From the IMG/VR virus record IMGVR_UViG_3300047480_000419, positions 1-41,142 of that record: 41,142 bases of DNA. One strand, written 5' to 3'. Below the pieces are notes generated by a model, which saw nothing but the letters and a program-made list of their open reading frames with translations, was not told where the DNA came from and did not search any database. Made by a program: the position numbers and the translations under genes. Positions 33,970-40,904 of the stretch are shown in pieces. Each line of letters begins with the position of its first letter. The stretch's first letter is position 1. The stretch is from a virus.

Positions 33970-33998
33970 CTGCAGTATAATTTTCCTTTGTTAGGAAT

Positions 33999-34027
33999 AT
34001 TATACCACAGATTTTGCTTGCTGTAAA
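33999..34027 (-). promoter_or_regulatory. Early-type sigma-70 promoter
   Basis: Minus strand: TTTACA (34022-34027), 17-nt spacer, TGG-TATAAT (hexamer 33999-34004). Drives the DUF4384/LPP20 pair. Confidence 0.87.
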
Positions 34028-34033
34028 CCTTTG

Positions 34034-34696
34034 TTATTTGGAAGTTTTTTGTGCTGGCTGTTTCTTTGCAGCAGGTGCTTTCTTGGCAGCAGGAGCTGGT
34101 TTTTTGGCCGGTGCTTTAGCTTGCTTCTCGCGTTCTTTAGCGATCTTCTCATATTTCTTTTGACGAGCTTGTAAACGCTTTAGAACTTCTTCACCGTCCA
34201 TCCAAATATCCTTGTTGGCCAATAAGGATTGAATCTCTTCTTTTTCTAAGAAGCCATCATACCCTCGATTTAAGAGGTGCTCTGACCACTTACGCTCATG
34301 AACGATGTTATCAAACGTTGCGCTTGAGTAATTGTGGAACATAAACATTGAGTGCTCACTGACTTCAAATGTGTCTCCACACAAGAAGATCATTGTTGCA
34401 GCCGACATACAAGCACCTTCAACAGAGCAAATCACATGGGCTTGAGTGTCTGCAATCGCTCGCATAAACTGGATAGCTGTGAATAGATCTCCACCGTAAG
34501 AGTTAATATGTAGCTGAATCACATCATTCTCACCAGCGTTTCGCATTAATTCAAACCATGCGACGTACTCTGAAGGATCTTCAATGTTACCGCTTAGATA
34601 GAATGAATGTAGTTGGTTGATTGATTTATTAACAAACGCCTTCTGGATAGAAGAATTTTGTTGGATTGGAGCTGGTGCATTATTACGCGTCATCAT
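34034..34696 (-). CDS. ClpP-like serine protease with histone-like tail
   Basis: 220 residues. IQLHINSYGGDLFTAIQFMR and CSVEGACMSAATMIFLCGDT (Ser98) with HSMFMFHN (His121) follow the ClpP/S49 crotonase-like active-site order; a later Asp completes the triad. C-terminus is PAKKPAPAAKKAPAAKKQPA-type and basic. No ClpX partner is seen in the window. May be a prohead or host-targeting protease. AAAGGA SD. Confidence 0.85.
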   Translation of the reverse strand: MMTRNNAPAPIQQNSSIQKAFVNKSINQLHSFYLSGNIEDPSEYVAWFELMRNAGENDVIQLHINSYGGDLFTAIQFMRAIADTQAHVICSVEGACMSAATMIFLCGDTFEVSEHSMFMFHNYSSATFDNIVHERKWSEHLLNRGYDGFLEKEEIQSLLANKDIWMDGEEVLKRLQARQKKYEKIAKEREKQAKAPAKKPAPAAKKAPAAKKQPAQKTSK

Positions 34697-34703
34697 TAGT
34701 CCT

Positions 34704-35393
34704 TTAGTAGGTTATGTTTTTTTCTTTTTCGTAAATCCTGATCTTATTTACAAGATCTCCAATGTAGTTGTCACGATGCTCCTTGAACACCAGTGGCTTA
34801 CTATTTTCAACAGCCATAATCGTCACTAAGTTTACGACTGGTATCTTAGTGCGTTCTTCGAACATCACAGCATACGCAGCTTCTTGCTGGTAATAGTCTG
34901 TGATATCACTAGCTTCCTTTATTCTGCTCGACGTTTTAAAGTCGATGATTGAGGTGACTCCATCGAATTTTGCGATAAGGTCCACCCTACCCGCCAACCT
35001 GAGGTGGTCTGAGTAGAGCGGCACTTCTTGCATGTATACCAAACCAATTCGCTCATCCAAGATAGGTCTGATTGAGTTGAACATTCCTTGCACATACGGC
35101 ATCGAATTCTCGAAGTAGTCTTCTTCATTATCTATGTACCTCTCACAGATCTTATGAAGCGATGTGCCTCTACTACTTGCTTTTGCAGATATCTTATTTG
35201 CTTCTTCTTCACCGACTCTTTTCCTCCAGTCAATGATAGCTTGTTTTGTGAAGTGACCTAAAACGGTAGTGATAGATGGATACTTAACCCCGCTTGGAGT
35301 TACATATCTCCGTCCCTCGTCTGTTGATTCTGTCAATAAGTCTGCATAACCAAGATCAACTGGTTGGTGTGTAAACATCTTCCTCATCATCAT
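34704..35393 (-). CDS. RecB/MGME1-like PD-(D/E)XK exonuclease
   Basis: About 229 residues; the start is uncertain (ATGs at 35393, 35390, 35387 and 35378). YPSITTVLGHF, then SRGTSLHKICERYIDNEEDY (motif I), AGRVDLIAKFDGVTSIIDFK-TS with catalytic D, D and K, and DYYQQEAAYAVMFEE (Q-x-x-x-Y motif). Cuts or resects DNA ends; fits replication/recombination. Overlaps the short gene upstream by 38 nt. Confidence 0.82.
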   Translation of the reverse strand: MMMRKMFTHQPVDLGYADLLTESTDEGRRYVTPSGVKYPSITTVLGHFTKQAIIDWRKRVGEEEANKISAKASSRGTSLHKICERYIDNEEDYFENSMPYVQGMFNSIRPILDERIGLVYMQEVPLYSDHLRLAGRVDLIAKFDGVTSIIDFKTSSRIKEASDITDYYQQEAAYAVMFEERTKIPVVNLVTIMAVENSKPLVFKEHRDNYIGDLVNKIRIYEKEKNITY

Positions 35394-35532
35394 ATTTTCT
35401 ATATTTTTCACGTTTATCTTTACTAAACATACGTTTTACTTTTTGCTGAATATGTTTAGAATTTTCATAATCAGGACGTTCACGCTTCTTACTACGCCTA
35501 TTTTGTTGGGCGTTTTCTCTGTTACTGCTCAT
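35356..35532 (-). CDS. 58-aa basic protein
   Basis: MSSNRENAQQNRRSKKRERP then DYENSKHIQQKVKRMFSKDK and REKYRKYDDEEDVYTPTS. Very basic with an acidic end. Start overlaps the phoH stop by 4 nt (ATGA); end overlaps the exonuclease start. Probably nucleic-acid binding. Confidence 0.55.
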   Translation of the reverse strand: MSSNRENAQQNRRSKKRERPDYENSKHIQQKVKRMFSKDKREKYRKYDDEEDVYTPTS

Positions 35533-36239
35533 GATGAGATTTTCAGTGTTTCCTTGGTGACAATATAATCTCTGACAAAGTCAGAGCGGACGATGTCGGC
35601 CCACTTAAACTCAATGTGATGGAATGAGTTCATTGTTTCGACAATCTTCATAAAGCCAATGATACCTTGTTTATCTTTGTCTTTATCGAAGTCTGATTGA
35701 TAGTAATCGCCGCACATAATAAATCGTGCATTTTGACCAACACGTGTGATCACAGTATCAAGTTCTCTGAATACACAGTTTTGCATCTCATCTAAAATGA
35801 TGACACAGTTATTCAACGTTGTACCACGAATAAACGATGTCGTTAAAAATTCAATCTGTCCATTTTCAAACAGTCTTTCGAATGCATCTTTCACACCGAA
35901 TAACTCTGTACAAATGTCGATATACGGAAGCATATACACTTCCTTCTTCTCTTGTTCATCTCCTGGCAAAAAGCCAATGTCACGTGTAGGTACAATAGAA
36001 CGTACGATGACCACCTTCTTATACGGTCCTTTTCCTTCTAACACTTCGCGCAATGCAAGATACATTGACAAGAACGTCTTACCAGTACCAGCTGAACCCG
36101 ATAAAATTAGGTTGCGACCTTTATGGTATGCATGAAACGCAGAAGATTGATTATCTGTTAGTGGATCTACTCGCTTAAGATGTTCAATTTTTAATTTTGG
36201 TGGTTTTTTAGTTACTGTTTCTGCTGTAGGTTGTTTCAT
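35529..36239 (-). CDS. phoH: PhoH-like ATPase
   Basis: 236 residues. Walker A GSAGTGKT (48-55), Walker B CVIILDEMQN (D150, E151) and LILSGSAGTGKTFLSMYLAL context identify a PhoH-type P-loop ATPase/RNA helicase-like protein, common in T4-like and marine phages. ATP hydrolysis is sure; the process it serves is not. Coupled to the FmdB gene by one base (TAATG). Confidence 0.93.
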   Translation of the reverse strand: MKQPTAETVTKKPPKLKIEHLKRVDPLTDNQSSAFHAYHKGRNLILSGSAGTGKTFLSMYLALREVLEGKGPYKKVVIVRSIVPTRDIGFLPGDEQEKKEVYMLPYIDICTELFGVKDAFERLFENGQIEFLTTSFIRGTTLNNCVIILDEMQNCVFRELDTVITRVGQNARFIMCGDYYQSDFDKDKDKQGIIGFMKIVETMNSFHHIEFKWADIVRSDFVRDYIVTKETLKISS

Positions 36240-36490
36240 TAAATGTGCTTAATCGTATTCCTACGACCAGAACCTTTCTTAATCTGCTTTAATCTATCAT
36301 TAAACTCTTTACCAGCACGAGCATGATGGTCCATCCTATCGCTCACTAAACCGCCAGTCTCCATAGTGCGGTATACTTCACCGCCACATTCAGGACAGGG
36401 TTCTTGCGTTGCTTCGTCCCGTTTTGACATTGTCACGATCTTTTCGAAATAATGTTCGCAGCTCTTGCATTGATATGCGTACGTAGGCAT
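36239..36490 (-). CDS. FmdB-type zinc ribbon protein
   Basis: 83 residues. MPTYAYQCKSCEHYFEKIVT and EPCPECGGEVYRTMETGG give the YxC-x2-C ... C-x2-C zinc ribbon. FmdB-like proteins are thought to be regulatory. The first 101 nt overlap the previous gene in another frame, yet the ribbon is intact. Confidence 0.85.
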   Translation of the reverse strand: MPTYAYQCKSCEHYFEKIVTMSKRDEATQEPCPECGGEVYRTMETGGLVSDRMDHHARAGKEFNDRLKQIKKGSGRRNTIKHI

Positions 36491-37046
36491 CTTTTTCCTT
36501 AAGTCCTTTAATAAACCATTCAGGTGGTTCTCGATTAGTCCACTTGGCCATTTCAGCCTTTTTATCTATATAGTAACGTTTGTATGATGCTAATGGATCG
36601 CCAGGAACTTTGCATTCATCTGGCATAGCAGGTGTAGGTCCAACCCAAACCTGTGATTTTCCTATACTCTTAGGATGTCGCTTGAGCACATCTCTAAGTT
36701 TTGTATCAGTGACATGAATTTTTCCATAACGGTGTGTATATTCGTCACACGTTGCACAAAAGAGCTTGTAGAGCCATTCGTAATTGCATGAAGTTCTTCT
36801 AGCCCAGATAGCTGATGGATGATTAATGTGAGTTGCTGAATAAAGCACTAAATCTCGATCATCATCTAATTCCCACACTTTCTTTTTTCTTCCAGAGTCA
36901 GAAAGCACGACTCGTTCTGTACCGTCTATGATACGATGAGCTGTGCATAGTAGTTGAGCATACTCGAGGATCATCTTAACGACGTGCTTGTCGAGATGAG
37001 CTCGAGCAGCTTCAACCGGATCATTATGTAGATAGAATATGTTCAT
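36390..37046 (-). CDS. Conserved phage protein, unknown function
   Basis: 218 residues from the ATG at 37046, which overlaps the previous stop (GTATGA). MNIFYLHNDPVEAARAHLDK with HVVKMILEYAQLLCTAHRII is a long-known uncharacterised phage motif (PVEAA-x(3)-DKHVVKMI-x-E-x-AQLL-x-TAHR); then HINHPSAIWARRTSCNYEWL. Invariant His/Asp suggests metal-dependent catalysis. Role unproven; related to Pyr_excise-type proteins by memory only. Confidence 0.75.
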   Translation of the reverse strand: MNIFYLHNDPVEAARAHLDKHVVKMILEYAQLLCTAHRIIDGTERVVLSDSGRKKKVWELDDDRDLVLYSATHINHPSAIWARRTSCNYEWLYKLFCATCDEYTHRYGKIHVTDTKLRDVLKRHPKSIGKSQVWVGPTPAMPDECKVPGDPLASYKRYYIDKKAEMAKWTNREPPEWFIKGLKEKDAYVRISMQELRTLFRKDRDNVKTGRSNARTLS

Positions 37047-37561
37047 ACGTAACCTGCAAGAGCTTCGTCTAAATACCAATAAATTCGATCGATGGTATCT
37101 AAGTAGTTTTCATCGGTGTGCAATAAACCCACACCACCAGCTGCATTGAATGGAGCGATGCAGCCTTCACTGTCATCTACCAGTAGTGTATGAACACCAG
37201 CATAATTTGCTTTTTCAGGTTTTGAACACACAAAGTTGGGTTTGTATGTGATGCCGTGACGAAGCAACCATTCTGTCTTTTGTTCACGACCCATTGCACC
37301 CATTTCAGTGCGATGAGTACCAACAGAAGTAAGCATCTCGATCTTCATATGGTTGCCGTAACCGCTCTCGATCTCTCTGATCTTTTCTAAGAACTTAGTT
37401 GCATTAGGCATAAGTTCTAGGTTAGAAAAGATGCGGCGTTCCATAACAGCTTCTCTAAAGCGTTCGCGGTCAAATTTAAATTCATCCCACATTGCACGAT
37501 ACGCCTTCTCAAAGTTAGAGACGACGCCGTCCATATCAAGGTATAACGTGATCTTGTTCAT
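37043..37561 (-). CDS. HAD 5'(3')-deoxyribonucleotidase-like
   Basis: 172 residues. LYLDMDGVVSNFEKAYRAMW has D9 (nucleophile) and D11 (acid); EMLTSVG supplies motif II and LLVDDSEGCIAPFNAAGGVG motif IV. Size and DMDGV-x-x-(D/N)F pattern match NT5C-like phage nucleotidases that remove phosphate from (d)NMPs, probably balancing dNTP pools. AGGAAT/AGGA SD. Confidence 0.83.
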   Translation of the reverse strand: MNKITLYLDMDGVVSNFEKAYRAMWDEFKFDRERFREAVMERRIFSNLELMPNATKFLEKIREIESGYGNHMKIEMLTSVGTHRTEMGAMGREQKTEWLLRHGITYKPNFVCSKPEKANYAGVHTLLVDDSEGCIAPFNAAGGVGLLHTDENYLDTIDRIYWYLDEALAGYV

Positions 37562-37877
37562 AGTGATTCCTGTGTAACATAATAATATATTGTGCTTTTC
37601 TCATGACCCAAGGATCGCGGTGCGGTAGATGATTACCTGTTGCACCAGTCCAATTAGCGAATTCACTGTCATAAAACCCAATATTACAACAATGAGGATG
37701 GTTCCTTTGTAGTTCTTCAAGTTCGTCAGCCCATTTTTGCCAACGATGGTCGCTAACGATATTGTCATTAAGTTCATAATATATGCAAGAGTGCACGAGC
37801 ATCTGTGCCCTACGTTGCCTAATTTTTGCTTTAATCTCGTCATCATCGCTTGCAACAAAGAATTCTTCCAAACTCAT
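37536..37877 (-). CDS. Ligase-Ia-like small protein, probably leaderless
   Basis: 113 residues. LVHSCIYYELNDNIVSDHRW then QKWADELEELQRNHP resembles the Ia subdomain of NAD-dependent DNA ligases (Y-x-Y-x-(x)2-I/P-x-(I/V)-SD-x-x-W/Y-D-x-L-x-x-E-L), without the adenylation domain. Possibly NMN/NAD binding or a relic. The -10 element ends 6 nt before the ATG and no SD exists. Confidence 0.6.
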   Translation of the reverse strand: MSLEEFFVASDDDEIKAKIRQRRAQMLVHSCIYYELNDNIVSDHRWQKWADELEELQRNHPHCCNIGFYDSEFANWTGATGNHLPHRDPWVMRKAQYIIMLHRNHYEQDHVIP

Positions 37878-37882
37878 GATAT

Positions 37883-37911
37883 ATTATATCACATTGTTGG
37901 TCCATTGTACA
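37883..37911 (-). promoter_or_regulatory. Early-type promoter giving a leaderless mRNA
   Basis: Minus strand: TGTACA (37906-37911), 17-nt spacer, TATAAT (37883-37888), preceded by TGA. ATG follows at 37877. Confidence 0.82.
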
Positions 37912-38047
37912 CCTGTTGCTCAGCATATTTTAATTGATCTCGAAGAGCACGGCATTCTTCCTCTAACATCTTAATTTTTTCGTGTAGTTCTTTGTTATCT
38001 TGCTGTAGCTGTCCACAGAGAACATCTAATTCGTGGTAATTCATCAT
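37889..38047 (-). CDS. 52-aa coiled-coil peptide
   Basis: MMNYHELDVLCGQLQQDNKE, LHEKIKMLEEECRALRDQLK: leucine/heptad helix, two Cys. Start overlaps the stop of the gene upstream (CAATGATG). The downstream promoter lies in its last codons. Zipper-like oligomerisation likely; function unknown. Confidence 0.6.
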   Translation of the reverse strand: MMNYHELDVLCGQLQQDNKELHEKIKMLEEECRALRDQLKYAEQQVYNGPTM

Positions 38048-38202
38048 TGCATCACCTCGAATGTTTGAAAATGACTACGTTTTTCGGCGACAGCTTCAAA
38101 TATAAGATCTTCTAACTCACGGATCTCATCCATAGTTAGATAGCTTGCATCCAAACCATCGAATAATACAGCTTTTGCTACCATCATCCTATCTTCAGTC
38201 AT
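38044..38202 (-). CDS. 52-aa acidic peptide
   Basis: MTEDRMMVAKAVLFDGLDAS, YLTMDEIRELEDLIFEAVAE. A short helix-turn-helix-like acidic protein. ATG overlaps the stop of 38195-38452 and its stop overlaps the next start, so it is a link in a coupled string. Confidence 0.55.
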   Translation of the reverse strand: MTEDRMMVAKAVLFDGLDASYLTMDEIRELEDLIFEAVAEKRSHFQTFEVMQ

Positions 38203-38452
38203 CCTTCAATCGCTCCTTTTGTTCGAACTTGCGTTCTTGCATAGTCTTCTCTCCGAATCCCTTGCGGGGATTCATACACATAATACATTTCGGATTTCCA
38301 CAACTAAAGACTGAAGACTTATGATACTTGTGTGGGTTGTCTTTAATGTGATCGTAGCCGTAATCTTTGGCTAGCTTTAACTTTCGTGCAAGCTTCTTGA
38401 CCTTCTGAAAGAACCGTTCACCATGCTTTTGTTTATCAAATTCGTTGGCCAC
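38195..38452 (-). CDS. Small Cys/Lys-rich protein
   Basis: 85 residues with GTG start. SVFSCGNPKCIMCMNPRKGF has CGNPKC-x2-C, a zinc-knuckle-like cluster often seen in tiny phage proteins; the flanks are strongly basic. RNA or DNA binding is likely. Confidence 0.65.
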   Translation of the reverse strand: MANEFDKQKHGERFFQKVKKLARKLKLAKDYGYDHIKDNPHKYHKSSVFSCGNPKCIMCMNPRKGFGEKTMQERKFEQKERLKDD

Positions 38453-38636
38453 TTCTCAGTCTCCTACACTCTTGTTTAACTTCTGGCGGAAAATCTGGTG
38501 ATATCTCTGCCAACTCACAGTTGTATACACGACCATGATCTTCGTGTGATCTGATAAAACCGTATGCTGCCATCAGCCAAAATAAAATACCAGAGGCAGC
38601 AAAAAAGTATAACAGCAGAGATTTAGTTTGTGTCAT
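38436..38636 (-). CDS. Small membrane protein with Cys pair
   Basis: 66 residues: helix SLLLYFFAASGILFWLMAAY, then NCELAEISPDFPPEVKQECR, a block seen repeatedly in short phage/bacterial proteins (recalled). The Cys pair could form a disulfide if periplasmic. Confidence 0.65.
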   Translation of the reverse strand: MTQTKSLLLYFFAASGILFWLMAAYGFIRSHEDHGRVYNCELAEISPDFPPEVKQECRRLRSGQRI

Positions 38637-38920
38637 AGCATCCTAATCAATCCGATTGTGTCGATTGTGGTGAGAAGCACATAATTAGCAAGCATACCAA
38701 ATGATTTACGAGTATAGGCAGCCCAACCATACATAGCGCAACCGGCAATCCAAATAGGGTATAAGATAAGAAGCGGGGGGTTGGGAACGGTGAGAGCCAT
38801 AGTGATACTACAACCAATGCTAATAGCCCAAGCAATGAGTTCAACACAAAAACGTAGTTTATGGCTTTTCCAATCATCTTTGATCCATCCAAACGTATTC
38901 AATACAAAGTCTATCATCAT
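38633..38920 (-). CDS. Polytopic small membrane protein (PnuC-like pattern)
   Basis: 95 residues: MMIDFVLNTFGWIKDDWKSH, helices LIAWAISIGCSITMALTVPN, PPLLILYPIWIAGCAMYGWA and NYVLLTTIDTIGLIRML. The WAAY-x-R-(K/R)-S-x-G-x-x-x-NY-x-L-x-x-ID-x-x-G-L block recurs in marine phages (recalled). A transporter or signalling role is unproven. Confidence 0.7.
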   Translation of the reverse strand: MMIDFVLNTFGWIKDDWKSHKLRFCVELIAWAISIGCSITMALTVPNPPLLILYPIWIAGCAMYGWAAYTRKSFGMLANYVLLTTIDTIGLIRML

Positions 38921-39132
38921 CTTTCCAATATAACGTACTCTCCAAAGTACTTATCGAACACTTCAAGGAGATGTTCGTAATCTCCGCTCATCATCTCTTC
39001 TTGGATCTTCTTGTGATCCAAATTAAGTTGTCGAGAAAATTGTTTAGCATAACCCATCAAGACAAACGCATTTCCATCTGGACTCGTGAGGTCGATAATA
39101 GGTGTACGATCTTGTTTAGCTCTAATCACCAT
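38917..39132 (-). CDS. Unknown 71-aa protein
   Basis: MVIRAKQDRTPIIDLTSPDG then NAFVLMGYAKQFSRQLNLDH. The LTSPDGNAF-x-LMGYA motif is typical of short conserved phage proteins. ATG at 39132 overlaps the region after the 39134 stop; the longer frame from 39192 is not used here. Confidence 0.65.
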   Translation of the reverse strand: MVIRAKQDRTPIIDLTSPDGNAFVLMGYAKQFSRQLNLDHKKIQEEMMSGDYEHLLEVFDKYFGEYVILER

Positions 39133-39133
39133 A

Positions 39134-39517
39134 TTACCACCATGAATCGTAGTAGACTGCATCACCTTGCTTGATTGCATCGCGTGCTTCAAAGATAAAC
39201 TTCATCGTTGCAGCGATGTCCTCTGGATATATAGTCTGCGCCCCAAAGAAGAATCCTTCAGTAGGTACTAGCTTATTTTCTCCGATGTCTCGTTGCAGCT
39301 TGTCAAGATCCTCAAGATGCAACCGAATAGGTGCGCAGTTAAAGCTTTCTTTAGGACCACCACGATCGCGATAGAGACGCTCCATCCAACCATGAAGCGC
39401 ATTGAACTTACGCCAATATGCCAAGTCTTCAATCGTATCATCTTGGTTACTATCGAACTCAAAGTCGTTTTTCACGTTTTCTTGCTTAATGCGATAAGCG
39501 TACATATCCAAACCCAT
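39134..39517 (-). CDS. Conserved MGLDMY-family protein
   Basis: 127 residues from the ATG at 39517 (GAGGAG 8 nt upstream). MGLDMYAYRIKQENVKNDFE, LAYWRKFNALHGWMERLYRD, SFNCAPIRLHLEDLDKLQRD. This family is widespread in phages and bacteria (recalled), with conserved W, H and the MGLDMY start; role unknown. Confidence 0.72.
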   Translation of the reverse strand: MGLDMYAYRIKQENVKNDFEFDSNQDDTIEDLAYWRKFNALHGWMERLYRDRGGPKESFNCAPIRLHLEDLDKLQRDIGENKLVPTEGFFFGAQTIYPEDIAATMKFIFEARDAIKQGDAVYYDSWW

Positions 39518-39519
39518 GA

Positions 39520-39723
39520 TCAAATCTCCTCAACAGTTACACGATACATTTTGCCGCTATGATCAGTCACTGTCATAGTCTTTTTAGTTGATACGAACGA
39601 ACCATTCTCGTCCAAATCAAAAGAAACCTTTGAAACATCTCTTAGGTATGTATCACCGCTTTGTGTGATTTCGCCTAAAAATTTTTGTGCACGAAATGCA
39701 ATGTAGTCACAGAATGCTAACAT
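39520..39723 (-). CDS. Unknown 67-aa protein
   Basis: MLAFCDYIAFRAQKFLGEIT, then SFDLDENGSFVSTKKTMTVT. Small beta-rich protein. Coupled to neighbours by a 1-base overlap. Unassigned. Confidence 0.6.
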   Translation of the reverse strand: MLAFCDYIAFRAQKFLGEITQSGDTYLRDVSKVSFDLDENGSFVSTKKTMTVTDHSGKMYRVTVEEI

Positions 39724-39950
39724 TAATCATACTCCTTTTTTCCACCAAATTCTTCATTGTAATTATAACCTGCGAGATAGTCTTCGATCTCTTTCTTACT
39801 CATGTCCACTAGATCAATGCGAGTGGTAGTATGAGTGTCACCTACATAGTAGTGAGGATCAATTGGTCGACTGTACCAACTATCTGCAGATCCACGATCA
39901 AATGGACCACCATGTCGATCGTTGTATTCAACACCTTTGTACATTCTCAT
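39723..39950 (-). CDS. Unknown 75-aa protein, DRG/GSADSWYSR type
   Basis: From ATG at 39950 with GGAG 6 nt upstream: MRMYKGVEYNDRHGGPFDRG then SADSWYSRPIDPHYYVGDTH. The HGGPFDRGSADSWY block is a recurrent phage/host small-protein pattern (recalled); possibly nucleic-acid or nucleotide binding. Acidic C-terminus. Confidence 0.68.
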   Translation of the reverse strand: MRMYKGVEYNDRHGGPFDRGSADSWYSRPIDPHYYVGDTHTTTRIDLVDMSKKEIEDYLAGYNYNEEFGGKKEYD

Positions 39951-39951
39951 A

Positions 39952-40335
39952 TTATTCTCCATAAGCAATCGCATCGTTATCAGCAGCCATCTCAGCGTAA
40001 GCCATAGGATCTTCATAGCGTGCGACTAAGTCGCTGTATTCGATCACTGGCTCCTTGAAGGTAATTTCGCCTTCGTACTCGAGTTGTGACTTCTCAAACC
40101 AACTGAGATAGTCATCGCTCTTTGCAGCATAACCGATGATGGTCGTTTGAAAGTACTCATCATCGCGTTCGATCTCGTCACGAACCATTTCAACTACTTC
40201 TTCGATGTCAACACCATCAGGAACTCCTGTGATCTTGAACTCTGAACCACCTTTAGCTTTCCAACGGAAAGTACCGTCGAAGCCTTGGTGAGCATTGTAG
40301 TTTTCATAGTCCTGTGTAGCAATAACGATCATCAT
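39952..40335 (-). CDS. Unknown 127-aa acidic protein
   Basis: MMIVIATQDYENYNAHQGFD, GTFRWKAKGGSEFKITGVPD and a long acidic helix part. Conserved in phages by pattern (Q-x-YENY). AAAGGAC SD. Function unknown. Confidence 0.7.
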   Translation of the reverse strand: MMIVIATQDYENYNAHQGFDGTFRWKAKGGSEFKITGVPDGVDIEEVVEMVRDEIERDDEYFQTTIIGYAAKSDDYLSWFEKSQLEYEGEITFKEPVIEYSDLVARYEDPMAYAEMAADNDAIAYGE

Positions 40336-40366
40336 ATAATTTGTCCTTTTTTCAATCTATGGAACC

Positions 40367-40394
40367 ATTATACCATAGCTGCAGGGAATGTACA
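40367..40394 (-). promoter_or_regulatory. Early-type sigma-70 promoter
   Basis: Minus strand: TGTACA (40389-40394), 16-nt spacer, TGG-TATAAT (hexamer 40367-40372). A-tract and the conserved block at 40442-40460 lie upstream. Confidence 0.82.
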
Positions 40395-40439
40395 TAGGGC
40401 CCCTGGCCTTGCAAGTTATTGATTTTATTAGCTTTTTTA

Positions 40440-40506
40440 TTTTTTTACAGGGTGAAATCCTGGGGAGCTTAGGGGGCCCGGGAATTCCCGCGCAGCCGTT
40501 TCACCC
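40440..40506 (-). promoter_or_regulatory. Conserved upstream block, second copy, with hairpin
   Basis: TTTTTACAGGGTGAAATCC (40442-40460) matches 12671-12689. GGGTGAAA (40450-40457) pairs TTTCACCC (40499-40506), enclosing GC-rich CGGGAATTCCCG, a palindrome. Lies between two transcription units; no U-tract, so not a standard terminator. Confidence 0.5.
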
Positions 40507-40524
40507 CATGAAAAAACTGGGAAT

Positions 40525-40860
40525 TTAGCCTCTCCGCATTCGACTGATCTCTTTAGCGTCATCGCTGCTAAAGACAGGAACTGCGTTCGACTTGTGCAGT
40601 GTACCGATACCAATCATAGCTGTACCAGTGTACTGAGGTTGAGCGCGCTTAGCGGTATCGTGATAGCCACTATTCAATGAAGGATAGTGTGGTGTCTCAC
40701 GTACGTAAGGCTTAGGTGATTTTGTGGGTTGTACGCTTTTCGAAAGAACTTTCTTCGGTGCATACTTTTGCATGATCGCTTCCCAACTTGCTGCAAGCTC
40801 GCGCTGCTTAGCAGTAGGTTTACGCTTCTTCGACTTAGGCATAGGAGTGTGTATAATCAT
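40525..40860 (-). CDS. Basic unknown protein, probably leaderless
   Basis: 111 residues from the ATG at 40860: MIIHTPMPKSKKRKPTAKQR, then LAASWEAIMQKYAPKKVLSK and YTGTAMIGIGTLHKSNAVPV. The -10 hexamer ends at 40867, leaving 6 nt before the ATG and no SD. An in-frame ATG at 40842 also lacks an SD. SWEAI-x-(x)-KYAPKK-type basic phage protein, DNA-associated by charge. Confidence 0.7.
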   Translation of the reverse strand: MIIHTPMPKSKKRKPTAKQRELAASWEAIMQKYAPKKVLSKSVQPTKSPKPYVRETPHYPSLNSGYHDTAKRAQPQYTGTAMIGIGTLHKSNAVPVFSSDDAKEISRMRRG

Positions 40861-40866
40861 GGATAG

Positions 40867-40895
40867 ATTATACCATGTTTTTCCTTGCTTGTACA
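40867..40895 (-). promoter_or_regulatory. Early-type promoter giving a leaderless mRNA
   Basis: Minus strand: TGTACA (40890-40895), 17-nt spacer, TGG-TATAAT (hexamer 40867-40872), GGGGGGCCTA upstream of the -35. Confidence 0.87.
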
Positions 40896-40904
40896 TAGGC
40901 CCCC

